DNA of 64,000 bases from Brevundimonas mediterranea. Its GTDB lineage: Bacteria > Pseudomonadota > Alphaproteobacteria > Caulobacterales > Caulobacteraceae. Numbering within the stretch: the first letter of the stretch is position 1; each line of letters starts with the position of its first letter. Under the pieces are notes generated by a model that was given only the letters and a program-made list of their open reading frames with translations, was not told the DNA's origin and searched no databases. Where the stretch lies: contig NZ_CP048751.1 in assembly GCF_011064825.1 (NCBI RefSeq), forward strand, positions 1,612,001 to 1,676,000. The letters are read 5' to 3'. The position numbers and the translations under genes are program-made. Positions 35,270 through 46,038 of the stretch are shown here, piece by piece.

Positions 35270-36235
35270 TCAGGCGGCCGGGGCGGAGGCGGAAGTCGGG
35301 GAGGGGGCGTCGGCGGGCGGAGGGGCGCTGGGAGCGGCGGGCGGCGGGGCGGAGGCCGGCTCCTCGTTTCGCCCGGCGGTTTCGCCCGCCAGCAGGACGT
35401 CGACCTTCGCCTTGCCGCGCAACTGCTCCAGCAACTGCCGCACGCCCTCATAGGTCAGGTAGCGGACGATCTGGGGCCGGGCCTGCTCCAGGGTCGGCGG
35501 GCTTTCCTTGCGCCGGTCCTCGACCCGCAGCACGGCCCAGCCGCCTTCGGTCTGGAACGGACCGACGGTGGACCCCGCCGGTTTGTCGCGCAGGGCGCCG
35601 GCATAGGCCTGGGGCATGACGTCCAGGGTCGAATAGCCCAGGTCGCCGCCCGAGAAGCGCGTCGCCTCGTCCACCGACCGCTCCATGGCCACGGCCTCGA
35701 AACTGGCGCCCTGGCCCAGGATGCCGATGACCGCCTCGGCCTCCGGCTTGGTGCGCGACAGGATCAGGCGGACGCGAATCTCCTCCGACGTCTTCGCCAG
35801 CCGCAATTGCTCATTGTACAGGGTCTGGACCGCCTGGTCGGAAATGGCGCCGTTGACCACGCTCTCCACCAGCATGTCGCCCAGGATTCGTTCGCGGGTC
35901 GCCTCAAGGCGACGCTGGGCCAGGGGCGAGGCGTCCAGGCGACGGCGCTCGGCCTCCCTGGCGAGCAGTTTCTGATCGATCACCTCGTCCAGCACGCGCC
36001 GGAACAGGTCCGAGGTCACGTCCAGCGGCTCGCCCTCGCCCACCAGGCCCTGGGCCACCGCCTCGCGCTTGACGTCCGAGGCCCAGACGGTCTCGTCCTG
36101 GACCCGGGCCACCGGCCGGTCGCCCGGCTCCGGGGCCTTGTCGTCCCCGCCGCCGCGCGAACAGGCGGCGACCGTCAGGACCGCAGCCAGAAGCGCCATG
36201 GAAAACAGGCCGAAAGGTCGCCGAAATGGGGTCAA
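35270..36235 (-). CDS. Parvulin-type peptidyl-prolyl isomerase lipoprotein (SurA/PpiD-like)
   Basis: This 321-residue folding factor is for the cell envelope. A lipoprotein signal peptide ends AVLTVAACS, with the lipid Cys near residue 25. A SurA-like N-terminal helical region follows ([18 protein letters not shown]). One parvulin domain lies at about 150-255, with [16 protein letters not shown] and [15 protein letters not shown] and the closing [12 protein letters not shown]. The last 30 residues are a Pro/Ala tail. It is anchored to a membrane, probably facing the periplasm. It precedes argJ by one base, so they share a transcript. The divergent neighbour is secA. Confidence 0.88.
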   Translation of the reverse strand: MTPFRRPFGLFSMALLAAVLTVAACSRGGGDDKAPEPGDRPVARVQDETVWASDVKREAVAQGLVGEGEPLDVTSDLFRRVLDEVIDQKLLAREAERRRLDASPLAQRRLEATRERILGDMLVESVVNGAISDQAVQTLYNEQLRLAKTSEEIRVRLILSRTKPEAEAVIGILGQGASFEAVAMERSVDEATRFSGGDLGYSTLDVMPQAYAGALRDKPAGSTVGPFQTEGGWAVLRVEDRRKESPPTLEQARPQIVRYLTYEGVRQLLEQLRGKAKVDVLLAGETAGRNEEPASAPPPAAPSAPPPADAPSPTSASAPAA

Positions 36236-36273
36236 GAGGGCGCTCCGTAGAAGGCGGCCGAAAGCCCCTCGCG

Positions 36274-36302
36274 TTGACAGGGGTTAGGCCGGTGCTTAAG
36301 TC
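36274..36302 (+). promoter_or_regulatory. Possible secA promoter
   Basis: TTGACA at 36274-36279 is a perfect -35 hexamer. With 16-17 bases of spacing the -10 would be TTAAGT/TAAGTC (36296-36302), a weak match. It would give a leader of about 170 bases before the secA ATG at 36481. No terminator, riboswitch or SecM-like arrest peptide is apparent in that leader. Confidence 0.35.
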
Positions 36303-36480
36303 CCGCCTGCGCCCAAGTCGAGGGGTTTTGATCGTCTGCGCGGCCCTTCGCGCGCGCCAGTTCCGGCGCATCGGGGTCGCCACCGGTTCGGGCCCTTCTC
36401 GCGGCGTCCGTATCGCCGCCCCTCACGGGATTTCCAGAGCCGCTCAGCTCGCAGACGCTCGACCGCTTACCGGATCCAAT

Positions 36481-39330
<2,850 letters not shown>

Positions 39331-39357
39331 GCGCACCGTCCCGATGTGACGCCAGAG

Positions 39358-39391
39358 CGGCCCCGGATTTCGATCCGGGGCCGTTTTGTTT
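39358..39391. terminator. Bidirectional Rho-independent terminator between secA and hemW
   Basis: An 11-bp perfect stem CGGCCCCGGAT / ATCCGGGGCCG with a TTCG tetraloop is followed by TTTTGTTT. It ends secA. Its T tract runs into the hemW stop codon on the other strand. The tetraloop and long GC stem make it one of the strongest hairpins in the window. Confidence 0.9.
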
Positions 39392-40562
39392 AGGTCAGCA
39401 AAGCCTTCAGCACCCCGTCCAGCACCGGCCGACCGCGCGGCGTCGCCACCAGTCGGCCGCCGCTGAGCCTCAGAAATCCGTCGGTGATCAGGTCGGCTGT
39501 CGGCGCCGCGTCCGCGTCCAACCCCAGGTCCGCCAGCAGCCCGACCGGCGCGCCCTCGACTGTGCGCAGGCCCAGCAGCAGCTTTTCTTCGGCCGCCCCG
39601 GCGGCGTCCAGCCGTTCCGTCTCCATCCAGGGTGATCCCGCCCCGACCCCGGCCACATAGTCGGCGATCCGGCGATGGGCGACAGTGGCGGTGCGGGTCC
39701 CGTCCAGCGTCAGCCGCCCGTGGGCGCCGGGGCCCAGGCCCAGATAGTCGCCGCCGCGCCAGACGTGCAGATTGTGCGCCGAGCGCGCCGACACGCCCCG
39801 CGCATGATTGGACACCTCATAGGCGTCGAACCCGGCGGCCTCCAGCACGGTCTGGGTGGTCTCGTACAGGGCTGCGGCCTGGTCTTCATCGGGCGGGATC
39901 AGGGTTCCGCGCGCCAGGGCCCGTCCGAACGCCGTCGTCGGCTCCAGGGTCAGCTGGTAGGGCGAGACGTGCTCAAACCCCATGTCCAGGGCCGCGCCCA
40001 GCTCCGTCGCCCAATCGGCCGGGGTCTGGCCCGGCCGGGCGTAGATCAGGTCGATGGACAGGCGCGAAAAGGCCCGCCCGGCCAGATCGACCGCGCGCCG
40101 CGCCTCGGCCGCCGAATGATCCCGCCCCAGGAACCGCAGCGCGGCGTCGTCCAGCGCCTGCACCCCCATCGACAGCCGGTTGACCCCCGCCCCCGCCAGG
40201 GCGGCGAACCGGGCCGCCTCGGCGTCGGTCGGATTGGCCTCCAGCGAAATCTCGATCGCACCCGCCGGGGGGAACAGATCGTACGCCTGGGCGATGATCC
40301 GGGCTGCGGCCTCGGGCGCCATCAGCGACGGCGTGCCCCCGCCGAAGAAGATCGAGGCCAGCCGGCGCGACCCCGTCAGGGCCCGCTGCGCCCGCATGTC
40401 GGCCAGGATCGCCTCGACCAGCGCCGCCTGTTCCTCGACCCGCCCCCGGTCGCGCACGACGTTGAAGTCGCAATAGGGGCAGATGCGCGAACAATAGGGC
40501 CAGTGGACATACAGGCCGACGTCCGAACCGGGGTTCGCCCAGGTCTCTGAGGAATCAGTCAA
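39390..40562 (-). CDS. hemW: Radical SAM heme chaperone HemW
   Basis: The 390-residue protein has the radical-SAM cluster motif CSRICPYCDFNV, with Cys spacing CX3CX2C, near residue 23. It also has FFGGGTPSL, the GVQALDD block and the C-terminal HemW domain. HemW binds heme and delivers it to respiratory enzymes; it was long mis-annotated as the oxygen-independent coproporphyrinogen oxidase HemN. It starts with TTG at 40562-40560, 8 bases inside the end of rdgB, so it depends on coupling. No better start exists before the Cys motif. Confidence 0.94.
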   Translation of the reverse strand: MTDSSETWANPGSDVGLYVHWPYCSRICPYCDFNVVRDRGRVEEQAALVEAILADMRAQRALTGSRRLASIFFGGGTPSLMAPEAAARIIAQAYDLFPPAGAIEISLEANPTDAEAARFAALAGAGVNRLSMGVQALDDAALRFLGRDHSAAEARRAVDLAGRAFSRLSIDLIYARPGQTPADWATELGAALDMGFEHVSPYQLTLEPTTAFGRALARGTLIPPDEDQAAALYETTQTVLEAAGFDAYEVSNHARGVSARSAHNLHVWRGGDYLGLGPGAHGRLTLDGTRTATVAHRRIADYVAGVGAGSPWMETERLDAAGAAEEKLLLGLRTVEGAPVGLLADLGLDADAAPTADLITDGFLRLSGGRLVATPRGRPVLDGVLKALLT

Positions 40563-41157
40563 TCAACGCGGCCCGCAGCTTGGCGAAGGCGCGGGTGCGG
40601 TGGCTGATCGCCTCCTTGGCCGCCGGCTCCATCTCGCCGAAGGTCAGGTCGCCGCCTTCAGGAATGAAGATGGGGTCATAGCCGAAGCCCCGGTCGCCGC
40701 GCGGCGGGAAGGTCAGACGGCCGTGCACCTCGCCCTCGACCACGACGCACGGCCCGTCCGGCCAGGCCACGGCCAGGGCCGAGGTGAACCAGGCGGCGCG
40801 GTCCGTCGCCCCGATCTCCTCCAGCCGGTCTTCGACCTTCTTCATGGCCACAGCGAAATCCTTGCCCGGTCCGGCCCAGCGGGCGGAGAATATGCCCGGC
40901 GCCCCGTCCAGGGCCGCCACCGACATTCCCGAGTCGTCGGCCAGGGCGACCTCGCCTGACAAGGCGGCCGCATGACGAGCCTTCAGCATGGCGTTGCCGG
41001 CGAAGGTGGTCTCGGTCTCGTCCGGCTCGGACAGATTCAACTGGCCGGCGGTGAGGATCTCGTAATCTTCACCCAGCAGGGCGGCGATCTCCGGAACCTT
41101 CCCGGGGTTGTGGGTGGCGGCGACGATCCGCATCCCTTTGAAAAGCTTGAGAGTCAT
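40555..41157 (-). CDS. rdgB: Non-canonical purine NTP pyrophosphatase (dITP/XTP, RdgB/HAM1)
   Basis: The enzyme hydrolyses dITP, XTP and similar to monophosphates, keeping them out of nucleic acids. Of its 200 residues, family blocks are VAATHNPGKVPEIAALL, LADDSGMSVAALDGAPG, SARWAG and GDRGFGYDPIFIPEGG near the middle, and SHRTRAFAKL at the end. ATG 41157 and an internal ATG (41133) are both possible starts; the family usually begins near the latter. It leads an rdgB-hemW operon. The AT-rich, palindrome-rich region upstream is shared with the divergent small-peptide gene. Confidence 0.95.
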   Translation of the reverse strand: MTLKLFKGMRIVAATHNPGKVPEIAALLGEDYEILTAGQLNLSEPDETETTFAGNAMLKARHAAALSGEVALADDSGMSVAALDGAPGIFSARWAGPGKDFAVAMKKVEDRLEEIGATDRAAWFTSALAVAWPDGPCVVVEGEVHGRLTFPPRGDRGFGYDPIFIPEGGDLTFGEMEPAAKEAISHRTRAFAKLRAALID

Positions 41158-41197
41158 CGATTGTCACGGCCCTGAAACAGTCTATTGCCAAAGTTTA

Positions 41198-41340
41198 ATA
41201 TCGTTAAACGATATGTAACGTGCTTTTTAGCAGCGCACGGCCTATCTATTGATTGTCAGGAACGGGGCCGCACCGTTCAGGACTTCCGGTAAATCCGGAA
41301 CGATCATGCGGATAATAAATCAAACGGGTGATTATCACCC
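41198..41340. promoter_or_regulatory. Cluster of four palindromes in an AT-rich intergenic region
   Basis: Within about 140 bases there are four inverted repeats: ATATCGTT-A-AACGATAT (41198-41214), GAACGG-N7-CCGTTC (41260-41278), TTCCGG-TAAAT-CCGGAA (41284-41300) and GGGTGAT-T-ATCACCC (41326-41340). The region is poorer in GC than its surroundings and separates rdgB from the micropeptide gene. The first looks like a repressor operator. The other three could fold in a leader RNA ahead of the micropeptide. None carries a T run. Confidence 0.55.
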
Positions 41341-41364
41341 AAACAGGAACAACGGAGAACCCTG

Positions 41365-41481
41365 ATGCATACGATGAACATGTCGCTCTGGCTGGACAAG
41401 GTCTGCGCCGCTTTCGTCAACACGGTCCTGATCGCCGCCCTGCCGACCGCCCTGGTCGCCATTCTGGTTCAAGCCCTCTGA
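41365..41481 (+). CDS. 38-aa hydrophobic micropeptide
   Basis: The coding stretch starts at ATG 41365, with GGAG seven bases upstream, and ends at TGA 41479-41481. It gives MHTMNMSLWLDKVCAAF, followed by a single hydrophobic helix (TVLIAALPTALVAILVQ). It is too short for usual gene callers. The placement after a cluster of palindromes and before DUF2975-HTH-Smr, with a good ribosome site, suggests a real small membrane protein. The sequence shows no known toxin or leader-peptide signature beyond size and hydrophobicity. Confidence 0.6.
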   Translation: MHTMNMSLWLDKVCAAFVNTVLIAALPTALVAILVQAL

Positions 41482-41528
41482 TCGCGCCCAAGTCCAGCCC
41501 TGTATCGATCACGAGAGCTTTGACGACC

Positions 41529-41552
41529 TTGACGAAGACCGCGATGTATAGA
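41529..41552 (+). promoter_or_regulatory. Possible promoter of the DUF2975 operon
   Basis: TTGACG at 41529-41534 and TATAGA at 41547-41552 are separated by 12 bases. This is closer to the Caulobacter housekeeping layout (TTGACG-N10/14-GCTANA) than to the E. coli spacing. It lies 66 bases before the DUF2975 start. A second TTGACG at 41520 is an alternative -35. Confidence 0.35.
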
Positions 41553-41617
41553 GCTGCGCGCGGGTTCGCCGGACCCCGCGCAGCCGTCGCGCCCTTCCCT
41601 CCGGCCTGAGACCGACC

Positions 41618-42274
41618 ATGCGCCTGCTCCCGCCGCGACATCCGCTGAAGCGAGGCGAGGCGCTGAGTCCAAAATGGCTGACCCCGAAATGGCCCGCTCC
41701 TCGCTGGCTGCGCGCCATGACCGCGCCGCTGAAGGCCCCGTTCCGCGCCCTGGGCCCGGGTTCGGTCTCCAGCGTGCTGAAGGTGGCGCTGGACGTCGCC
41801 TATATCCTGCTCTGGCTCATCACCGGCCTGCTGTTGTTGCTGCTGGTCGCCGCCGTCTTCATTCCCCTGGACAATGTGAACATCACCGTCAGCGGCGAGT
41901 CCGGCGGGCGACAGCTGCCGCTGACCCGTATGCTTCTGCTGTTCGGCCTGGGGGCGGCCACCGCCTATTTCGGCGGCTTCATGCTGATCCTGCGCAGCCT
42001 GCGTCGGATCTTCCGCACCTTGACCATGGGCGATCCCTTCCATCCCGACAATGTCCGCCGTCTGCGCCAGATCGGTCTGACCCTGGCGGTCGTGACCGGC
42101 GGCGTCTGGCTGGCCCAGGGCTTCGTGGCCGCGCGCCTGGCGCCGGGCGTCATGGACCCCCAGGGGCTGGGTGAACTGCTGACCCCGATCTTCTCCGTCC
42201 TGATCGTCTTCGTCCTGGCGGAGGTTTTCCGCGAGGGGGCGCGCCTGCGCCGCGAATCCGAACTGACGATCTGA
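41618..42274 (+). CDS. DUF2975 membrane protein
   Basis: The 218-residue protein has a basic, Pro-rich N-terminus of about 50 residues and then four hydrophobic segments (about 60-85, 105-127, 150-172 and 185-203). The SLRRIFRTLTMGDPFHPDNVRRLRQIG loop between segments two and three, of which GDPFHPDNVRRL is the core, is the family signature. DUF2975 proteins are usually encoded with a small HTH regulator, exactly as here (42298). The two are thought to act as a membrane-linked control pair whose signal is unknown. It is an inner-membrane protein. Confidence 0.88.
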   Translation: MRLLPPRHPLKRGEALSPKWLTPKWPAPRWLRAMTAPLKAPFRALGPGSVSSVLKVALDVAYILLWLITGLLLLLLVAAVFIPLDNVNITVSGESGGRQLPLTRMLLLFGLGAATAYFGGFMLILRSLRRIFRTLTMGDPFHPDNVRRLRQIGLTLAVVTGGVWLAQGFVAARLAPGVMDPQGLGELLTPIFSVLIVFVLAEVFREGARLRRESELTI

Positions 42275-42297
42275 GCCGTTTCCAGTAGGACTTCCCC

Positions 42298-42537
42298 ATG
42301 GCCATCCGCGTCCAGCTTGATCGCGTCCTCGTCGAACGCCGCATGTCGCTGACCGAACTCGCCGACCGGGTCGGGGTGACGGTGGCGAATCTGTCGATCC
42401 TGAAGACGGGCAAGGCGCGCGCCGTGCGGTTCTCGACCCTCGACGCCCTGTGTCGCGAATTGGACTGTCAGCCCGGCGATCTGCTGGTTCACGAACCCGG
42501 GCCGGGCGACGCCTTCGACGACGACGCCGAGGCATGA
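42298..42537 (+). CDS. Cro/C1-type HTH regulator (YozG-like)
   Basis: This 79-residue single-domain HTH has LDRVLVERRMSLTELADRVG, then VTVANLSILKTGKARAVRF and TLDALCRELDCQPGDLL. This matches the YozG-like group that partners DUF2975 membrane proteins. It would bind DNA as a dimer; the palindrome at 41198-41214 is a candidate site. The stop overlaps the Smr-domain gene start (ATGA at 42534-42537). It is 23 bases downstream of DUF2975. Confidence 0.92.
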   Translation: MAIRVQLDRVLVERRMSLTELADRVGVTVANLSILKTGKARAVRFSTLDALCRELDCQPGDLLVHEPGPGDAFDDDAEA

Positions 42538-43133
42538 AGCGCAAGGGCCCCGGCCGTGACGAGAACGGGCTGACGCCCGAGGACCGTCGCATCTGGAGCC
42601 GCATCACCGGCACGGTCGCCGCCCCGCGCAGCCGCAAGGCCGCCCGCGTCACCCCCGGCGCCGAGGCTCCGGCCCATGTCGTGGTCGCCCCGCCGGAGCA
42701 TCCGCGCCGCCTGCCCAAGGTCTCGCCGCAACGCAACCTCCCGACCGCCCCGCCGGTCGACTCTCGCCCCCCGGCGTCCCGCGCCGCCGCCTCGCGTGTC
42801 CGCTCCGCGCCCGAGGATCTGGAGCCGCGCCGCAAACACCGGCTGTCGCGCGAGCGGGACCCCATCGAGGCCCGCATCGACCTGCACGGCTTCGGCCGGT
42901 TCGAGGCCGAGGATCAGCTGCAGGCCTTTCTGACGTCGTGCCAGGCGCGGGGCATGCGGGCGGTCCTGGTCATCACCGGCCAGGGACGGCTGGGCGGCGG
43001 GGTGATCCGCGCCTCGTTCGGGGAATGGATGCAGTCGCCGGGCCTGCGCGGCGTCGTGTCCGGCTTCACCGTCGCCCACCAGAGGCACGGCGGCAACGGC
43101 GCCTTCTACGTCACCCTGAAGCGTAAGGCCTGA
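42534..43133 (+). CDS. Smr-domain protein
   Basis: The 199-residue protein starts at ATG 42534, inside the HTH stop. The first 100 residues are basic, Pro/Ala-rich and probably disordered. The Smr domain begins at about 110 with ARIDLHGFGRFEAEDQL (the LDLHG motif). VLVITGQGRLGGGVIR (the GxGxxxGxL-like loop) and HQRHGGNGAFYVTLKR follow. Smr domains nick or bind nucleic acid; small alphaproteobacterial forms are unstudied. It is translationally coupled to the regulator. A terminator follows at 43153. Confidence 0.9.
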   Translation: MKRKGPGRDENGLTPEDRRIWSRITGTVAAPRSRKAARVTPGAEAPAHVVVAPPEHPRRLPKVSPQRNLPTAPPVDSRPPASRAAASRVRSAPEDLEPRRKHRLSRERDPIEARIDLHGFGRFEAEDQLQAFLTSCQARGMRAVLVITGQGRLGGGVIRASFGEWMQSPGLRGVVSGFTVAHQRHGGNGAFYVTLKRKA

Positions 43134-43152
43134 GCGCGGAACGCCGGGCATG

Positions 43153-43189
43153 AAAAAGGCCGGGACCGCGCGGCGGCCCCGACCTTTTC
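43153..43189. terminator. Bidirectional Rho-independent terminator
   Basis: AAAAAGGCCGGG and CCCCGACCTTTT form an imperfect 11-bp stem (one C-A mismatch) around a GC-rich loop. A and T runs on the two sides serve both strands. It lies between the Smr gene and the convergent TetR gene. Confidence 0.75.
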
Positions 43190-43205
43190 AGGCGCTTTGA
43201 TTGGA

Positions 43206-43847
43206 TTATTTGGCGGACAGCGCGCCAGCCAGGATCACGTCGATCTGCTTGCCCATATGGTCGGACAGGGCTTGAGCGTCCCATTCGTCATAGGCGGCGC
43301 GGCGGTAGTTCGACAGATAGGCGTCCCAGATCAGCTCGACCAGCAGGCGGATGTCGGCGTCCTTGTTCACCTCGCCCTTGGCGACGGCTTCCTGGAGGAT
43401 GCCGCCGATCGCCAGCAGCAGGTTCTTGGTCGCGGCGCGGGCGCGCATCTCGGCGGCCAGGGGCTGGAACCACGACCGGGCGACGATAGCCTGGAACAAG
43501 GGCAACTGGTCCAGCGAGGAGTGATAGCCGGCGCTGAGGGCGCCCAGCAGTCGCTGGCGAACGGGTTCGCCCTGGGGCGCGCCCGCCTCGACCACCTCGG
43601 CCAGGCGGGTCATGTCCTCGGTCAGGACGGCTTCGAACAGTTCGGCCTTGTCCTGGAAGTTGGCGAAGACCGCCCCGGTGGACATGCCGGCGCCCTTGGC
43701 GATGTCGCGGATCGTGGCTGGCTCATAGCCGCGCTCGGCGAACAGGGAGCGGGCGGCGTCCAGAACCTTCTGGCGCGTCCGGACCTTGGCGGCCTGACGG
43801 CGGTTCAGGCGGGGAGCGGCTTCGGTCGAGAGAACGGTATCGGTCAT
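43206..43847 (-). CDS. TetR-family transcriptional regulator
   Basis: The 213-residue protein has the TetR HTH at about 25-70 (TRQKVLDAARSLFAERGYEP, TIRDIAKGAGMSTGAVFANF). A ligand-binding helical domain follows, ending HMGKQIDVILAGALSAK. The ligand and targets are unknown. The next genes on either side are not obvious partners; the divergent region upstream holds an inverted repeat (43899-43911) that could be its operator. Confidence 0.92.
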   Translation of the reverse strand: MTDTVLSTEAAPRLNRRQAAKVRTRQKVLDAARSLFAERGYEPATIRDIAKGAGMSTGAVFANFQDKAELFEAVLTEDMTRLAEVVEAGAPQGEPVRQRLLGALSAGYHSSLDQLPLFQAIVARSWFQPLAAEMRARAATKNLLLAIGGILQEAVAKGEVNKDADIRLLVELIWDAYLSNYRRAAYDEWDAQALSDHMGKQIDVILAGALSAK

Positions 43848-43898
43848 GAAATCAGGCTTTTACTCTACGCATTTCGGAAGCCCTGACGGCCCGAAGTT

Positions 43899-43911
43899 GA
43901 CTGGGTCAGTC
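43899..43911. promoter_or_regulatory. Short inverted repeat upstream of tetR-type gene
   Basis: GACTG-GGT-CAGTC is a perfect 5-bp inverted repeat. It lies 52 bases upstream of the TetR-family start, in a 200-base region between two minus-strand genes. Size and place suit a TetR-type operator, but the repeat is short. Confidence 0.3.
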
Positions 43912-44047
43912 GCTTAGACCGCGAGGCGAGACGTTATGTTGCTTCGCCCGCCAACCGCGCGATGCTGAAGCAGGGCTTGCATCACGGAACCATGACGAAA
44001 ATGGGTCGCAAAAGCTAATGTCGCGGTTAACAGCCCGATTTCTAAGC

Positions 44048-45883
44048 TTAACTGTTATGGTTACCTGTCCCAATCTGAGGCATTCTCAACGCGCGGGTGG
44101 TTCTACTGCGTCCTCCGGCGGGTATGGCGGCCTGGAAGGTCCGGCGGAACTGATCCCGCTTCTCGTGGATCGAGGCCAGAACCAAGCCCATGGGCACGCC
44201 CAGATCGACCAGGGTGTTCTCCGCCAGCTGCAGGCTGGCCTCGGTCGTTTCGGGCACCGCGTCGGTGACGCCCAAGGCATAGAGGCGCGCCGCATGTTGG
44301 TCGTCGCGGGCGCGGGCGATGATGATCAGGTCGTCGCGCAAGGCGCGAGCCGTGGTCACCACCTCGTCCACCTTGGTCGGGGCGTCCATGGTGACGATCA
44401 GGGCGCGGGTGGACAGGACGCCGCAATGCGCCAGCATCTCGGCGCGACCCGCGTCGCCGTAGAAGACGTCGAATCCGTCGCGACGTCCCGCCGCCACGGC
44501 GGCGGCGTCGGTGTCCAGGGCGATGAAGGCCTGGTCGTGTTCCTTCAGCAGCTCCCCGATCAGTCGTCCAACCCGGCCGAAGCCGACGATGATGACGGCG
44601 CCGTCGGCCTGTTCCGGCGGGGCTGCGCCCTCGGGCGTGGTCGGCAGGGCCGGCGCCTTTTCGCGCGACAGCCTCTGGCCCAGCAGGGCCAGGAGGGGAA
44701 TGGAGAAGATGCTCAGGGTCGCCGACAGGGCCACGGTGCTGGTCAGGGCCGGCGGGGCGATCCCCTCGACCATGCCGGTGGCGAAGACCACGAAGGCGAA
44801 CTCGCCCGCCGGCGCCAGGACCAGGGCGGTCTCCAGCGCCGGGCGCGCGCCCAGGCCCCACAGGCGCGCCAGGCCGAAGATGACGCCGGTCTTGACCACG
44901 GTGATGGCCAGGGCCAGGCCGAACAGCAGGACCGGATTGGCCGCGACCGCGCCCAGGTCCAGGCCCAGGCCGACCCCGACGAAGAAGACCCCCAGCAAAA
45001 GACCCTTGAACGGTTCGATGGAGACCTCGACCTCGCGCCTGAACTCGGTCTCGGCCAGAAGCACCCCGGCGACCAGGGCGCCGATGCTCATCGACAGGCC
45101 GCTGGCCTGGGCCGCCAGTCCGGCGACCACCACGACCAGCAGGCTGGCGGCGACGAACAGCTCGCCGCCCTGCGCCGACTTGCGCGCCTGGGCCACCGAG
45201 CGGAACATCGGCCGCAGCACCACACGACCCATAAGAACCAGCAGGCCCAGGCCGATGGCGGCCGGCACCAGGGTGAACAGCGACCGTCCCAGAACCGCCG
45301 GATCCAGCGACCCGCCCGCCTGGGCGACCGCAGCCATCACGCTGACGGTGATCAGGATGGGCGCGACCGACAGATCCTGGGCCAGCAGAATGGCGAAGGT
45401 CGACCGACCGACCGTACCCTTCAGCCGCCCGCTTTCGGCCAGGACCGGCATGACGACCGCCGTCGAGGACAGGGCCAGGCCCATGCCCAGCACCGCGGCG
45501 CTGACCAGGCTCTGGCCCAGCAGCACGAACAGGCCCGCCAGCACGAGGGTGCAGACGACGACCTGCATCAGCCCCAGGCCGAAGACGAGCCGCCGCATGG
45601 CGCGCAGCCGCTCCCACGACAGCTCCAGCCCGATCATGAACAGCAGGAAGGCGACGCCCAGTTCCGACAACTGCGCCAGCTGAACCGGATCGCTGATGGT
45701 GAAATAGGAGAGCCAGGGAAGCGTGTCCGAAAACCGCGCCAGCCCGCTGGGGCCCAACACCACCCCGGCGGCCAGAAAGCCCAGAACCGGACTGATCTTC
45801 AGTCGGTTGACCAGGGGTACGATCACCCCCGCCGCCGCCAGGAAGACCACCAGATCCTTGTAGTCTGCGCCGTGCCCCTGCAT
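44048..45883 (-). CDS. CPA2-family cation:proton antiporter with RCK/TrkA-N domain (KefB/KefC-like)
   Basis: The 611-residue protein has 12-13 hydrophobic segments in the first 390. These include the family FLLFMIGLELSWERLR, the GLALSSTAVVMPVL and LLAQDLSVAPIL core helices, and FFVGVGLGLDLGAV. A TrkA-N/RCK nucleotide-binding domain starts at about 423 with AVIIVGFGRVGRLIGELL. It resembles KefB/KefC potassium-proton antiporters but ends after the RCK_N domain and a helical tail. No KefF/KefG-like subunit gene is near. It is an inner-membrane protein, probably for K+/pH or electrophile stress. Confidence 0.92.
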   Translation of the reverse strand: MQGHGADYKDLVVFLAAAGVIVPLVNRLKISPVLGFLAAGVVLGPSGLARFSDTLPWLSYFTISDPVQLAQLSELGVAFLLFMIGLELSWERLRAMRRLVFGLGLMQVVVCTLVLAGLFVLLGQSLVSAAVLGMGLALSSTAVVMPVLAESGRLKGTVGRSTFAILLAQDLSVAPILITVSVMAAVAQAGGSLDPAVLGRSLFTLVPAAIGLGLLVLMGRVVLRPMFRSVAQARKSAQGGELFVAASLLVVVVAGLAAQASGLSMSIGALVAGVLLAETEFRREVEVSIEPFKGLLLGVFFVGVGLGLDLGAVAANPVLLFGLALAITVVKTGVIFGLARLWGLGARPALETALVLAPAGEFAFVVFATGMVEGIAPPALTSTVALSATLSIFSIPLLALLGQRLSREKAPALPTTPEGAAPPEQADGAVIIVGFGRVGRLIGELLKEHDQAFIALDTDAAAVAAGRRDGFDVFYGDAGRAEMLAHCGVLSTRALIVTMDAPTKVDEVVTTARALRDDLIIIARARDDQHAARLYALGVTDAVPETTEASLQLAENTLVDLGVPMGLVLASIHEKRDQFRRTFQAAIPAGGRSRTTRALRMPQIGTGNHNS

Positions 45884-46038
45884 TCGCCCTCCGTATCCCC
45901 GGCATGTGACCCGGAACCGCCGTCCCTGGCGAGACGTCGCGACCGTTTCATGAACTTTTTTTAAGGCGACAGCCCCAACCTCGGGTCTAGGGTCCGCTCC
46001 AACCTGCCCGCTTCAGGGGTGGAACCTAGGATACAGTG

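Noticed and set aside
41195..41206. CtrA box around TTAATATCGTTAA
   Set aside because: The two TTAA halves are five, not seven, bases apart.
41553..41584. GC-rich hairpin after the micropeptide as a terminator
   Set aside because: The stem is strong, but no T run follows on either strand and DUF2975 lies directly downstream.
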